From Symsagittifera roscoffensis (taxonomy: Eukaryota; Xenacoelomorpha; Acoela; Convolutidae), in assembly GCF_963678635.1 (NCBI RefSeq), contig NC_087065.1, positions 40,735,430-40,799,429 on the forward strand: a DNA stretch of 64,000 nucleotides, read 5' to 3'. The position numbers were made by a program, and so were the translations under genes. Positions 1-7,696 of this stretch are shown piece after piece. The notes below the pieces were generated by a model that was not told where the DNA came from, ran no database searches, and saw only the letters and a program-made list of their open reading frames with translations. Position 1 is the stretch's first letter. Each line of letters begins with the position of its first letter.

Positions 1-946
1 GAAAGGGTTGTACGCTATCCCTATGATTCCGGATACGTAGCTTAACGATTTCTTCTTGATCGGTCCACAGTATTCACTGGACTTCGGCAGTGCTCCCATA
101 GATTCTTTAGCGAGTCTCAGCTCCTTGTTTCAGAATCTCCTGATTTCATCTATTTTTCTCATGGGTTCTAATTCCTCGGGTTCTTTCATGTTCACCCTCA
201 TCGGTTTACTTTGCTGCATATCCAGCAGTGCTAGCAAGAATAAGGCTTTCGCTCGCTCATCGCCTTCCCTCAACATCATAACACAAGTGTTCAATGCAGG
301 TACTGAAATCTGCTCTATCAGAAATCGAATGAAACAGAGAGCGTCTCTCCGCTTCGCACACGCTACTGCTGCTCCCTCTTGGACTACCAGATCCCTCAGG
401 TTCGTCATAAGGAAAACCTTCTCCTCTTTTGACCTCTTCCTTTCTTCTGAATCATATTCTTCGCGAGTCAGTCCCATCATGCACCAGGCGAACCTGAGTT
501 GTAACTCTGTTCTTACGTAAGGTACTGCCACGAGAGCATGTGTTTTTGGCGTAGTCCTCGTTTCTTCTTCGAAATACCTTAATACTACTGCTTTCCATGG
601 AAGGCTCACCAACTGCTCCATTGTTTCTGCCTGTATGTCAGACGACACCAAAGTCCCGTACGCCTTCTGCTTGAGGGTGGTGCCTTGCAACATCGTTTCC
701 AGATAATCCTCCATGGCTTTCCCATCTTCCAGGGCCATTACATACCCTCTAGCCGAGTTTCGGTATTCTACCATCTCCATGTATCCACCGGTGGGTTCAT
801 CTATCAACACAGTCTCCGACACTGTTAGTCGGTTATATTCCACTGGTATTAGTTGTCCTGCGACACTTCCCTTTCCGTGATTCATGGGAGATGGCTTGAA
901 GTCTTTCATTGTGCTCTCTCCACATTGGCTGTGTATTTCCATTTCT
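1..946. repeat. Left copy of a 3233-bp tandem duplication (right copy 3234-4179)
   Basis: Bases 1-946 match 3234-4179 in the same orientation with only four substitutions that I can see (near 80, 558, 754 and 808). The match runs off the left edge and breaks abruptly after base 946, where the right copy goes on into the rest of ORF e but the left copy joins the sequence at 947. This fits a tandem duplication whose unit is 947-4179, carrying the end of ORF e, ORF f, ORF g and about 300 bp of 3' sequence. Near identity means a very recent event or an assembly artefact. Confidence 0.9.
130..942 (-). CDS. Element A ORF e, duplicated 5'-truncated copy (270 aa), function unknown
   Basis: This frame is the duplicated C-terminal part of ORF e, described at 3363-4466. 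It begins at an ATG (940-942) just inside the duplication breakpoint, so the first ~95 residues of the full ORF are missing. Unlike the right-hand copy it keeps a serine codon (TCG) where that copy has TAG. It ends at TGA (130-132), and the same frame stays open beyond it to the window edge as ORF f. The sequence is largely helical and charged, with no motif I recognise. It may be a non-expressed duplicate. Confidence 0.55.
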   Translation of the reverse strand: MEIHSQCGESTMKDFKPSPMNHGKGSVAGQLIPVEYNRLTVSETVLIDEPTGGYMEMVEYRNSARGYVMALEDGKAMEDYLETMLQGTTLKQKAYGTLVSSDIQAETMEQLVSLPWKAVVLRYFEEETRTTPKTHALVAVPYVRTELQLRFAWCMMGLTREEYDSEERKRSKEEKVFLMTNLRDLVVQEGAAVACAKRRDALCFIRFLIEQISVPALNTCVMMLREGDERAKALFLLALLDMQQSKPMRVNMKEPEELEPMRKIDEIRRF

Positions 947-1255
947 CCTTCTCATAAATATACTCCTTCACTCAAGCCTTTCTAAATAAATAGTAAGTGA
1001 ACGTCTCTAAAGCCACTAAACTAAAACCAAAATGCTAATTTATAAATGCAACAATATCAAAACTCAACTAAATGTTTCAGTTTTCAATTACAACTTGGTT
1101 GCTTGTTTTCTCACTTGAGTTTTTTCACACACATAAGACAATTCTGAGTTTTAACTTTTTCATCATCACTCCTTTGTTTTCGTCGTTTAGAAGTTCTAAA
1201 ACTTCTAAATTCTTCAGGTTTCATCTCTTTTTGCATCTTGTTTTTCGGTCATTCG
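947..1255 (-). other. Non-coding tail downstream of ORF g
   Basis: About 300 bp of AT-rich sequence follows the last accessory ORF of element A. It holds a short perfect hairpin (1189-1195 paired with 1200-1206, four-base loop). It ends at the tandem-duplication junction. No LTR end, polypurine tract or poly(A) signal could be assigned with confidence, so the 3' end of element A is not defined in this window. Confidence 0.5.
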
Positions 1256-3013
1256 TCAATGTTCCATTTCTTCCTCCTGTGATACTGTCTCTGCACTCTC
1301 AGTTTCCGTATCCTGCAACACGTCGTTAGCTATCCTGACGCTGCTGGAAGGCGTCCTCCAACACTTCTGCTCTTCTACCCTCTGTTTGCAACAAGGTAGG
1401 GGATCCACGTTAGATTCTCTGTTCCTGCAGAAGCTGTTGTGGAGACACAACGTCACGTTTCTCTCCAAATCTTCCTTTAACATCTCTGCCTTCTCCTTTC
1501 CACTACGTTCACTCGTCCTGGAAATTCTTTTCACAGCGGTGGTCACTGCATTCCGATGAGTCACGAGAGCTCGCTTGAAAGCTCCTGCTCCACTGTACAC
1601 CCTGCCGTGCTTCGACATATGCTTTTTCGCATATTCGTACAACCATGCAGTCATGTTAGCTCTGAACCATGGCATCAATCGTTTCCTTGCCCATATCTTC
1701 TTCACTTCCATCGGAATGTTTAGAATTTTGCACATTGTCTCAAAAAGATCTAAATCTGTTAGACAATCTAACTTCCGCAACTGTTCTCTCGTCGGTGCCT
1801 CCTGTCTGTTATTTTCTCTCACATGAGCTTCCAGCCATCGTATCGCCATCATAACTCCCACTATCACTATTGTTATGGGCTGTGATGAATCTGGTAAACC
1901 CATGGAGAGCAGCTCTCCAGAGTCCCAGATCAACATCAGATTACTACGCTTGGGATACCACCAGGTCTGCAGCAAGCAGTGGCAAGGAAACTCGTCATGT
2001 GTCAACATGATGCTCCTCCAAATACGTTTTCCCGAAGCTTCCAGTAATGGTTCCACTTCCATCATCACTCGGTGGACTTCATCATTCTCATCTACTGCAT
2101 TGTAATCTGTGACAGTTGATCCTCTCTGTTTCTGTCTCTCAAAGTCATTGAAGTTCCCGCTCACATATCCCATGAACTTCTTTTCTAGTATTGACTCCAA
2201 TTCTTCCTTGGTTCTCTCTGCAACTGCTGAGAACATCTTACATAGCAACTCGTAAGATTTCTCTGACATTCTCGCCGGTCTCACACACTTCGGCACTGAG
2301 AACGCTTGATCCACGATCATTCTCGTACTCTTTACGTCCACAGCCACGAAATGTACAGGGTATCTGCTCTTGCACATTGGATCCAATGTTGAACCCACCA
2401 AATATCGTGCTCCTGATGGTCTACAATAAGTCTCACTGTGTCTAATGTTCATTTTCGTCTCGATTGCTTCCCTCCATTTTCCTATGTATTTCTGCTCAGT
2501 CTGCAGAACTCCTGGGAATACTTCTACACTGATAACTGTGACCATCTCATGTTTCTGTTCTAGATTCAATAACGACTCTAAAGAACCAAACATGCTGTAG
2601 AATCCTAGTGAAGTCACTAGATTCATTTCAGTTCCTCCATGGCAATCTGCTATCAGTTCCGTATCTGTTCTTGCTTTCATCACGACGTTTCCAAACAATA
2701 CCGTCAATTGCTTGTGTTGTTTCTCCAGAGTCTTCACACAGTCCAGACCTCCACAAACGTGACCCTCCAGTCCACAGACTTCCGCCAGACAGCTACCAGG
2801 TTTGACCCAGTCTTCTGGTCCCCAGCCAGGCAACTCCACTTTATCTTCTCCGTTGCTCCTAGAGGCCGTTATCATCACATTATATATGATATTAAGGTCA
2901 CGCAGGTTACAGTCTGCATTCAGTCCCCTCTGCACGTCTTGTGTCGCTCGCAATATCGAGTCAGCGTTGGGACTAGGACACCATGATGGCCTCATCAATT
3001 CCCACACTGCCAT
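1256..3013 (-). CDS. Element A ORF g: Cys-rich 585-aa protein with one possible membrane segment
   Basis: I do not recognise a family. From the ATG at 3011-3013 the protein runs 585 residues. The N-terminal ~350 residues are cysteine-rich (about a dozen Cys, several in a C-x4-C-x6-C-x4-C-like cluster near residues 75-95). A hydrophobic stretch (residues ~379-396, core ITIVIVGVMMAI) precedes a basic then acidic tail. Being the last ORF of a retroelement, with a Cys-rich region and one hydrophobic segment, it sits where an env gene would. However, the segment is short, no signal peptide is evident, and the N-x-S/T sites I noticed lie in the tail. It overlaps ORF f by about 40 nt in a different frame. 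Alternative: a soluble accessory protein. Confidence 0.6.
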   Translation of the reverse strand: MAVWELMRPSWCPSPNADSILRATQDVQRGLNADCNLRDLNIIYNVMITASRSNGEDKVELPGWGPEDWVKPGSCLAEVCGLEGHVCGGLDCVKTLEKQHKQLTVLFGNVVMKARTDTELIADCHGGTEMNLVTSLGFYSMFGSLESLLNLEQKHEMVTVISVEVFPGVLQTEQKYIGKWREAIETKMNIRHSETYCRPSGARYLVGSTLDPMCKSRYPVHFVAVDVKSTRMIVDQAFSVPKCVRPARMSEKSYELLCKMFSAVAERTKEELESILEKKFMGYVSGNFNDFERQKQRGSTVTDYNAVDENDEVHRVMMEVEPLLEASGKRIWRSIMLTHDEFPCHCLLQTWWYPKRSNLMLIWDSGELLSMGLPDSSQPITIVIVGVMMAIRWLEAHVRENNRQEAPTREQLRKLDCLTDLDLFETMCKILNIPMEVKKIWARKRLMPWFRANMTAWLYEYAKKHMSKHGRVYSGAGAFKRALVTHRNAVTTAVKRISRTSERSGKEKAEMLKEDLERNVTLCLHNSFCRNRESNVDPLPCCKQRVEEQKCWRTPSSSVRIANDVLQDTETESAETVSQEEEMEH

Positions 3014-3332
3014 CAAGCTCGTTCTCAGTAATTAATCTGAGAATCCCAACCCAAACTCCACTCTTTTGTCGGGTTTTTGGTACTGAAGGTGCAGTCACCT
3101 CTTCTTCCAAGACCAGTCCCAATCTGGCCTGTGGATTGTTATCGCTCTTAATCGTTACAATTCTGGACGTCCAGAATCTTAGTAACACCGCCTGCTCGTA
3201 ATCGAAGAAGCAATCGCGTATGTCTTCACTCAGGAAAGGGTTGTACGCTATCCCTATGATTCCGGATACGTAGCTTAACGATTTCTTCTTGATCGGTCCA
3301 CAGTATTCACTGGAATTCGGCAGTGCTCCCAT
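2973..3332 (-). CDS. Element A ORF f: 119-aa continuation of ORF e beyond a TGA
   Basis: This 119-codon frame starts at ATG 3330-3332 but is in the same frame as ORF e. Only the TGA at 3363-3365 separates them, and the ten codons between TGA and ATG are open and read like ordinary coding sequence. It may therefore be the C-terminus of a larger e-f product made by TGA readthrough, or a reinitiated small protein. It contains a mildly hydrophobic YVSGIIGIAYNPF stretch and ends at TAG (2973-2975) inside the 5' part of ORF g. The TGA is present in both duplicated copies. Function unknown. Confidence 0.5.
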   Translation of the reverse strand: MGALPNSSEYCGPIKKKSLSYVSGIIGIAYNPFLSEDIRDCFFDYEQAVLLRFWTSRIVTIKSDNNPQARLGLVLEEEVTAPSVPKTRQKSGVWVGILRLITENELDGSVGIDEAIMVS

Positions 3333-3362
3333 AGATTCTTTAGCGAGTCTCAGCTCCTTGTT

Positions 3363-4466
3363 TCAGAATCTCCTGATTTCATCTATTTTTCTCATGGGTT
3401 CTAATTCCTCGGGTTCTTTCATGTTCACCCTCATCGGTTTACTTTGCTGCATATCCAGCAGTGCTAGCAAGAATAAGGCTTTCGCTCGCTCATCGCCTTC
3501 CCTCAACATCATAACACAAGTGTTCAATGCAGGTACTGAAATCTGCTCTATCAGAAATCGAATGAAACAGAGAGCGTCTCTCCGCTTCGCACACGCTACT
3601 GCTGCTCCCTCTTGGACTACCAGATCCCTCAGGTTCGTCATAAGGAAAACCTTCTCCTCTTTTGACCTCTTCCTTTCTTCTGAATCATATTCTTCGCGAG
3701 TCAGTCCCATCATGCACCAGGCGAACCTGAGTTGTAACTCTGTTCTTACGTAAGGTACTGCCACGAGAGCATGTGTTTTTGGCGTAGTCCTCATTTCTTC
3801 TTCGAAATACCTTAATACTACTGCTTTCCATGGAAGGCTCACCAACTGCTCCATTGTTTCTGCCTGTATGTCAGACGACACCAAAGTCCCGTACGCCTTC
3901 TGCTTGAGGGTGGTGCCTTGCAACATCGTTTCCAGATAATCCTCCATGGCTTTCCCATCTTCCAGGGCCATTACATACCCTCTAGCCTAGTTTCGGTATT
4001 CTACCATCTCCATGTATCCACCGGTGGGTTCATCTATCAACACAGTTTCCGACACTGTTAGTCGGTTATATTCCACTGGTATTAGTTGTCCTGCGACACT
4101 TCCCTTTCCGTGATTCATGGGAGATGGCTTGAAGTCTTTCATTGTGCTCTCTCCACATTGGCTGTGTATTTCCATTTCTAAGGTTGCTCCAGTCAGAGTG
4201 CGGTCACTCCTTTTGGATTTATAACCTTTTGACTTTATCCCCGCCATGAGAATGGGTGGCACCATTGCTATATCAGTTAACATTTTATCTGTGCCAGACA
4301 GTTGATAATCACCTTGCCCCAAATCCATGACCTCCTCAACTCGTTTCCTTTTCGCTGAGTTAATAGATTTCATTGATATTTCTGAATCCACCTTCGTCTT
4401 TCCAACTCTCCTCGGCATCACTCTGCTGCCTAACTTCATCTTCATCGCATTGATTTTATCAATCAC
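3363..4466 (-). pseudogene. Element A ORF e, interrupted by an in-frame TAG at 3987
   Basis: The frame is open from 4466 (a GTG; first ATG at 4443-4445) to TGA 3363-3365 except for TAG at 3987-3989. The duplicated copy at 754-756 has TCG (Ser) there, so the TAG is a nonsense mutation in this copy. The start overlaps the end of ORF d by ~66 nt in the -1 frame, and an A-rich run (CAAAATTG, sense strand) lies just before the stop of d, so it could be reached by frameshifting or reinitiation. The protein would be ~360 residues: a basic N-terminus and a helical charged C-terminal half. No motif recognised. Confidence 0.6.
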
Positions 4467-5626
4467 AATTTTGATCGCATCGTCCCTCTCCTGGTTCTCG
4501 ACAGATACACCACCTCTCCTTTATCGTCCTGCGGTGTCATCTTGATGGGAGAATTCGCTTCACTTTCATCAGTGGCCGAGTCGATCAACAACTCACTCAG
4601 TCTCCCTTCACACTCATCAAGCTTGTCAAGGACTTCTCTCATCAAGGGTTGGTTGAGACCCGTTTTCAGAATGGACTGGGTCCCATAGCTTTGAACCACG
4701 GTCCAGACTTCTTCCATAAACGCCACTCTGTCCAGTTTGCATCCCGTCCTACTCTCGTGGTCTCGGTGATGTACTTCCCATTCTTCTTCGGGCAGCGTTC
4801 CCAAGAAAGGTACTCTGGCTGAGGCCTCTATTCTTCTCCTCCTAGGTGATTCCATGAGGATTCTCTGGTCGTTATTTCTTGAATTGCCAGGAGAGCTGCT
4901 CTCCGGCAAATTCCGTTTCATATCCATAAAGGCTGACGGAGGCTCCAGTGTCGAGATGCCTTCATCCGCTGGCTCAGTCGTTTCCAACGTATCTGCATTG
5001 TTCTCAAGATCACTGAAGATATTGAAATCCAGGCTGGATGTTCCTCCTGTCGATGCCCTGTCGTCTTCCCCACCAGCTTGATCTTGTTGCATGGGTTCTT
5101 CGGTTTGACGGCTTCCTCCCTGTCCGTCATCTCCTTCTGACTTATCCTTGTTCGAGCTCGATGGTCCTTTTTCATCATTGTCGGCTTCTTCCTGGAATCT
5201 CGGTATGAGCAATGTACCGGCCGATTCATCTTCCTCTTCTCCATGGACCACTTTGATTTCTTCGCAGCCGAAGGGTGCTAGGAAGGTTCTCGTCTGCAGT
5301 ATTCCTCCCACTGTCATCTCCTGTTTTACGCTAGTCAGGATTAATGAGGCTTCAGGCAATTCGATCCTGCCTCTCATCCTCATCGGAGCTAAGCCTAATC
5401 CCTTCCACTCCTCATCAAATCTTCCAGGCTTGGGAGTCGCGGCGTTGCTTATTCGCCTTCTCGTCGCTTGATCTGTATATGCAAATCGTGTGTATTGTAA
5501 CACGGCGGCATTTCTCCCTACAAAGTATGGATCCATCGTTCCCACGAAACTCCCTACTCTCCTTTTGTTGGTTTCGAATGCTCTCAATCTAGGAGTTTGT
5601 ACCACGGAGACTGCTCCGAGCAACAT
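4463..5626 (-). CDS. Element A ORF d: acidic low-complexity protein (387 aa)
   Basis: ATG at 5624-5626, stop TGA at 4463-4465. The N-terminal ~110 residues look folded (the TMDPYFVGRNAAVLQYTRF region). Residues ~130-230 are a Ser/Asp/Glu/Gln-rich linker, then come a basic patch (PRRRR) and a helical C-terminus. The frame is the same as ORF c and is open upstream to that ORF's TGA (5681-5683) with 18 coding-like codons between, so c and d may be one product divided by a single TGA. No family recognised. It could be a phospho-protein-like accessory subunit, but that is only composition-based. Confidence 0.6.
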   Translation of the reverse strand: MLLGAVSVVQTPRLRAFETNKRRVGSFVGTMDPYFVGRNAAVLQYTRFAYTDQATRRRISNAATPKPGRFDEEWKGLGLAPMRMRGRIELPEASLILTSVKQEMTVGGILQTRTFLAPFGCEEIKVVHGEEEDESAGTLLIPRFQEEADNDEKGPSSSNKDKSEGDDGQGGSRQTEEPMQQDQAGGEDDRASTGGTSSLDFNIFSDLENNADTLETTEPADEGISTLEPPSAFMDMKRNLPESSSPGNSRNNDQRILMESPRRRRIEASARVPFLGTLPEEEWEVHHRDHESRTGCKLDRVAFMEEVWTVVQSYGTQSILKTGLNQPLMREVLDKLDECEGRLSELLIDSATDESEANSPIKMTPQDDKGEVVYLSRTRRGTMRSKL

Positions 5627-5680
5627 CCTTCTTATCAGAGGGAATTCAGGGATTGCCCCCGGCAGCTTCTTGTAATCGCC

Positions 5681-7696
5681 TCAGTCCTTCGTCTCTTCTC
5701 TCACTTTGTGATATGCTGCAGTGAGACGAGGCACTCTGGTTATTTCACCATTCGTTTTATCATAGGGTCTCAGATTCCAAAGCTTTGGAAACACCTCGAT
5801 GTGTCCTCTTTCTACTTCTCCCATGCGATCACGGAAGTGATCGTCAAAATTGATAACTGTCATCTCTGGCTCCGATATTTTCGCAAATAACAGATCTTCA
5901 CTCATGAGCTCCCGAAATGTGTGCTGCTCACACCAGTTCAGTGTACTACCGTCCACTGCCGATATGAGGTTCAGGTGCAGCACCGACCTCCTATATGCTT
6001 CCACTTTAACGTCAGGGAACGCAAACGTGACTGCTGGTCCATAGATCACTGTCACGAACTCGGTGACTCCTCTGATCAGCGCCAAGGGATCGGTTCTCAT
6101 AGCCAAGCTCAGATCGGTTAACAGCGGCATGCCTCCAACGTGTCTTCTAACATCTTCCTCTCTTTCAATCGTCTCGTCTTCTCCCGTTCCAAAGCGATTT
6201 TGTTGTAAGAGATACTGGATAAGAGTGTGTCTCAGGTCTCTTATCTTGTTCCACGAGTCCGTGGATTTCTTCATATCCAAGTTCCTCACTCGCTCTCTCA
6301 TCTGCTCTAGACAACGTGTCAGTTTCATCAGTCCTCCCGAGTTTCCGTGGGTAATTGCAATCAATGTCAGAAGTCCATCTAGCCGCAGGCTCTGGATTCC
6401 GTCGGTGAGCAGTATCGCCGGTCCTTTCACGAAACTCTCTGCCCCAAATGTCAAGAACAAGGCTATTAGTTCCACTATCGACACTTCCACTACTGCTTGG
6501 AGGAATTCTTTTATCAAGTACTGCGAGACTTTCTGATAAACTTTTGCCAAGAAGGACGCGGTCCATCCGGTTCCCAACCCTTCTAGCATTCTGTCTGTCC
6601 GTTCAAAGCCCTCCTGTCCCTTCACTTCCTGGGTCCAGAAGGTTTCCAGAGTAATCTGACACATTCTGTTCACAAATTCAGCGGTCTTTTCTCCGGCATT
6701 TTCCGCCAGGTTCACCTCATTCAACAAGTAGGCATGTATCTTTGTGATCACCACGGGGCCTTGCTCAAAAGCATCTGCACCCAATGCCGCTACTCTAGGG
6801 TTCAGGTGTAGCCACTGGTTGGCTTCCGGCTTGGTTCTCAGAACCATCGATTCCAAGTGAGCTCTCGTCTCTAGTGAATTTTTCCTTCTTGTGTCTTCAC
6901 CTGCCACTTCCATTGCTCGGAACCATAAGTCGTTGGAAATTGCCGCGATCATTCGATGGTCGTCGTCTACTCCCGGTTTCAGTTTGAGTTGTCGACTGAA
7001 ATTGGACAGTTCCAACCCCAGCACCTCGTCCAACACTAACATGTGTAGCGCATGGTCCTTGAGTCCTCTCATCGCGTTTGAGATATCTGACCATACTGCA
7101 GGCAGTTCAGCCTTAAGTGGCCTCAGGTTCTCCATCTCTATCATGCGATTCGGGGCTGATATGATCACATCATCTTTTCCTTCCGAAAGTAAGGCCACAA
7201 TCGCATACACAAATTTCAGTCCATCCGGGAGATGTGCATATCCCGGAGACAACGCGAATACTACTCTCAGTGTCACTTTAGTGAATGACCCCTCCTTCGT
7301 CGCATCCACCACTTCACCCATCGACTCAAGGATATCTTTTATCGCTGGCCATACAGCGTTCTCTGCCGTTGTAGGATCTCTGAGTCTGCTCAGAAAACCT
7401 CTACTGTGTAGATGGTCATTGATGCCAGCGAACACGATCGTAATTGGGTTCATATCCGTCTGCCTTTGCACCCCTATAGCCATAGATATCGATTGCAGTA
7501 GGTCCAGGTCGACCGCTGCCAACATTATGACGTCCGGCCAAAACAGAGACTTGGAGGTGTGCACGAACTCTGAATTCGCCACTACCATAATCTTGGCCTT
7601 CCTCATTTCTGCTTTGTCATAGGCGGCGAAGATGGTCTCATCTTTCTTTATCGCTTTCAATCCGCCATATCTTTGGGCATCACCATCTTGATTCAC
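5681..7696 (-). CDS. Element A ORF c: second SGNH-like protein (671 aa)
   Basis: The frame opens at GTG 7694-7696; the first ATG is codon 31 (7604-7606), so the true start is uncertain. It overlaps ORF b by ~30 nt in the +1 frame. An SGNH-hydrolase-like pattern is visible: a possible nucleophile block (MVVANSEF, S42), the asparagine block (IVFAGINDHLHSRG, N93) and a late D-x-x-H block (GVDDDHRM, D244/H247). The remaining ~400 residues are helical with hydrophobic stretches near the middle and are not recognised. The glycine of the classical GDS block is absent, so activity is doubtful. It ends at TGA 5681-5683, after which the same frame continues into ORF d. Confidence 0.65.
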   Translation of the reverse strand: MNQDGDAQRYGGLKAIKKDETIFAAYDKAEMRKAKIMVVANSEFVHTSKSLFWPDVIMLAAVDLDLLQSISMAIGVQRQTDMNPITIVFAGINDHLHSRGFLSRLRDPTTAENAVWPAIKDILESMGEVVDATKEGSFTKVTLRVVFALSPGYAHLPDGLKFVYAIVALLSEGKDDVIISAPNRMIEMENLRPLKAELPAVWSDISNAMRGLKDHALHMLVLDEVLGLELSNFSRQLKLKPGVDDDHRMIAAISNDLWFRAMEVAGEDTRRKNSLETRAHLESMVLRTKPEANQWLHLNPRVAALGADAFEQGPVVITKIHAYLLNEVNLAENAGEKTAEFVNRMCQITLETFWTQEVKGQEGFERTDRMLEGLGTGWTASFLAKVYQKVSQYLIKEFLQAVVEVSIVELIALFLTFGAESFVKGPAILLTDGIQSLRLDGLLTLIAITHGNSGGLMKLTRCLEQMRERVRNLDMKKSTDSWNKIRDLRHTLIQYLLQQNRFGTGEDETIEREEDVRRHVGGMPLLTDLSLAMRTDPLALIRGVTEFVTVIYGPAVTFAFPDVKVEAYRRSVLHLNLISAVDGSTLNWCEQHTFRELMSEDLLFAKISEPEMTVINFDDHFRDRMGEVERGHIEVFPKLWNLRPYDKTNGEITRVPRLTAAYHKVREETKD

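Noticed and set aside
1072-1329. 85-codon plus-strand frame rich in Phe/Ser
   Set aside because: Antisense to the end of ORF g and its tail; composition-driven.
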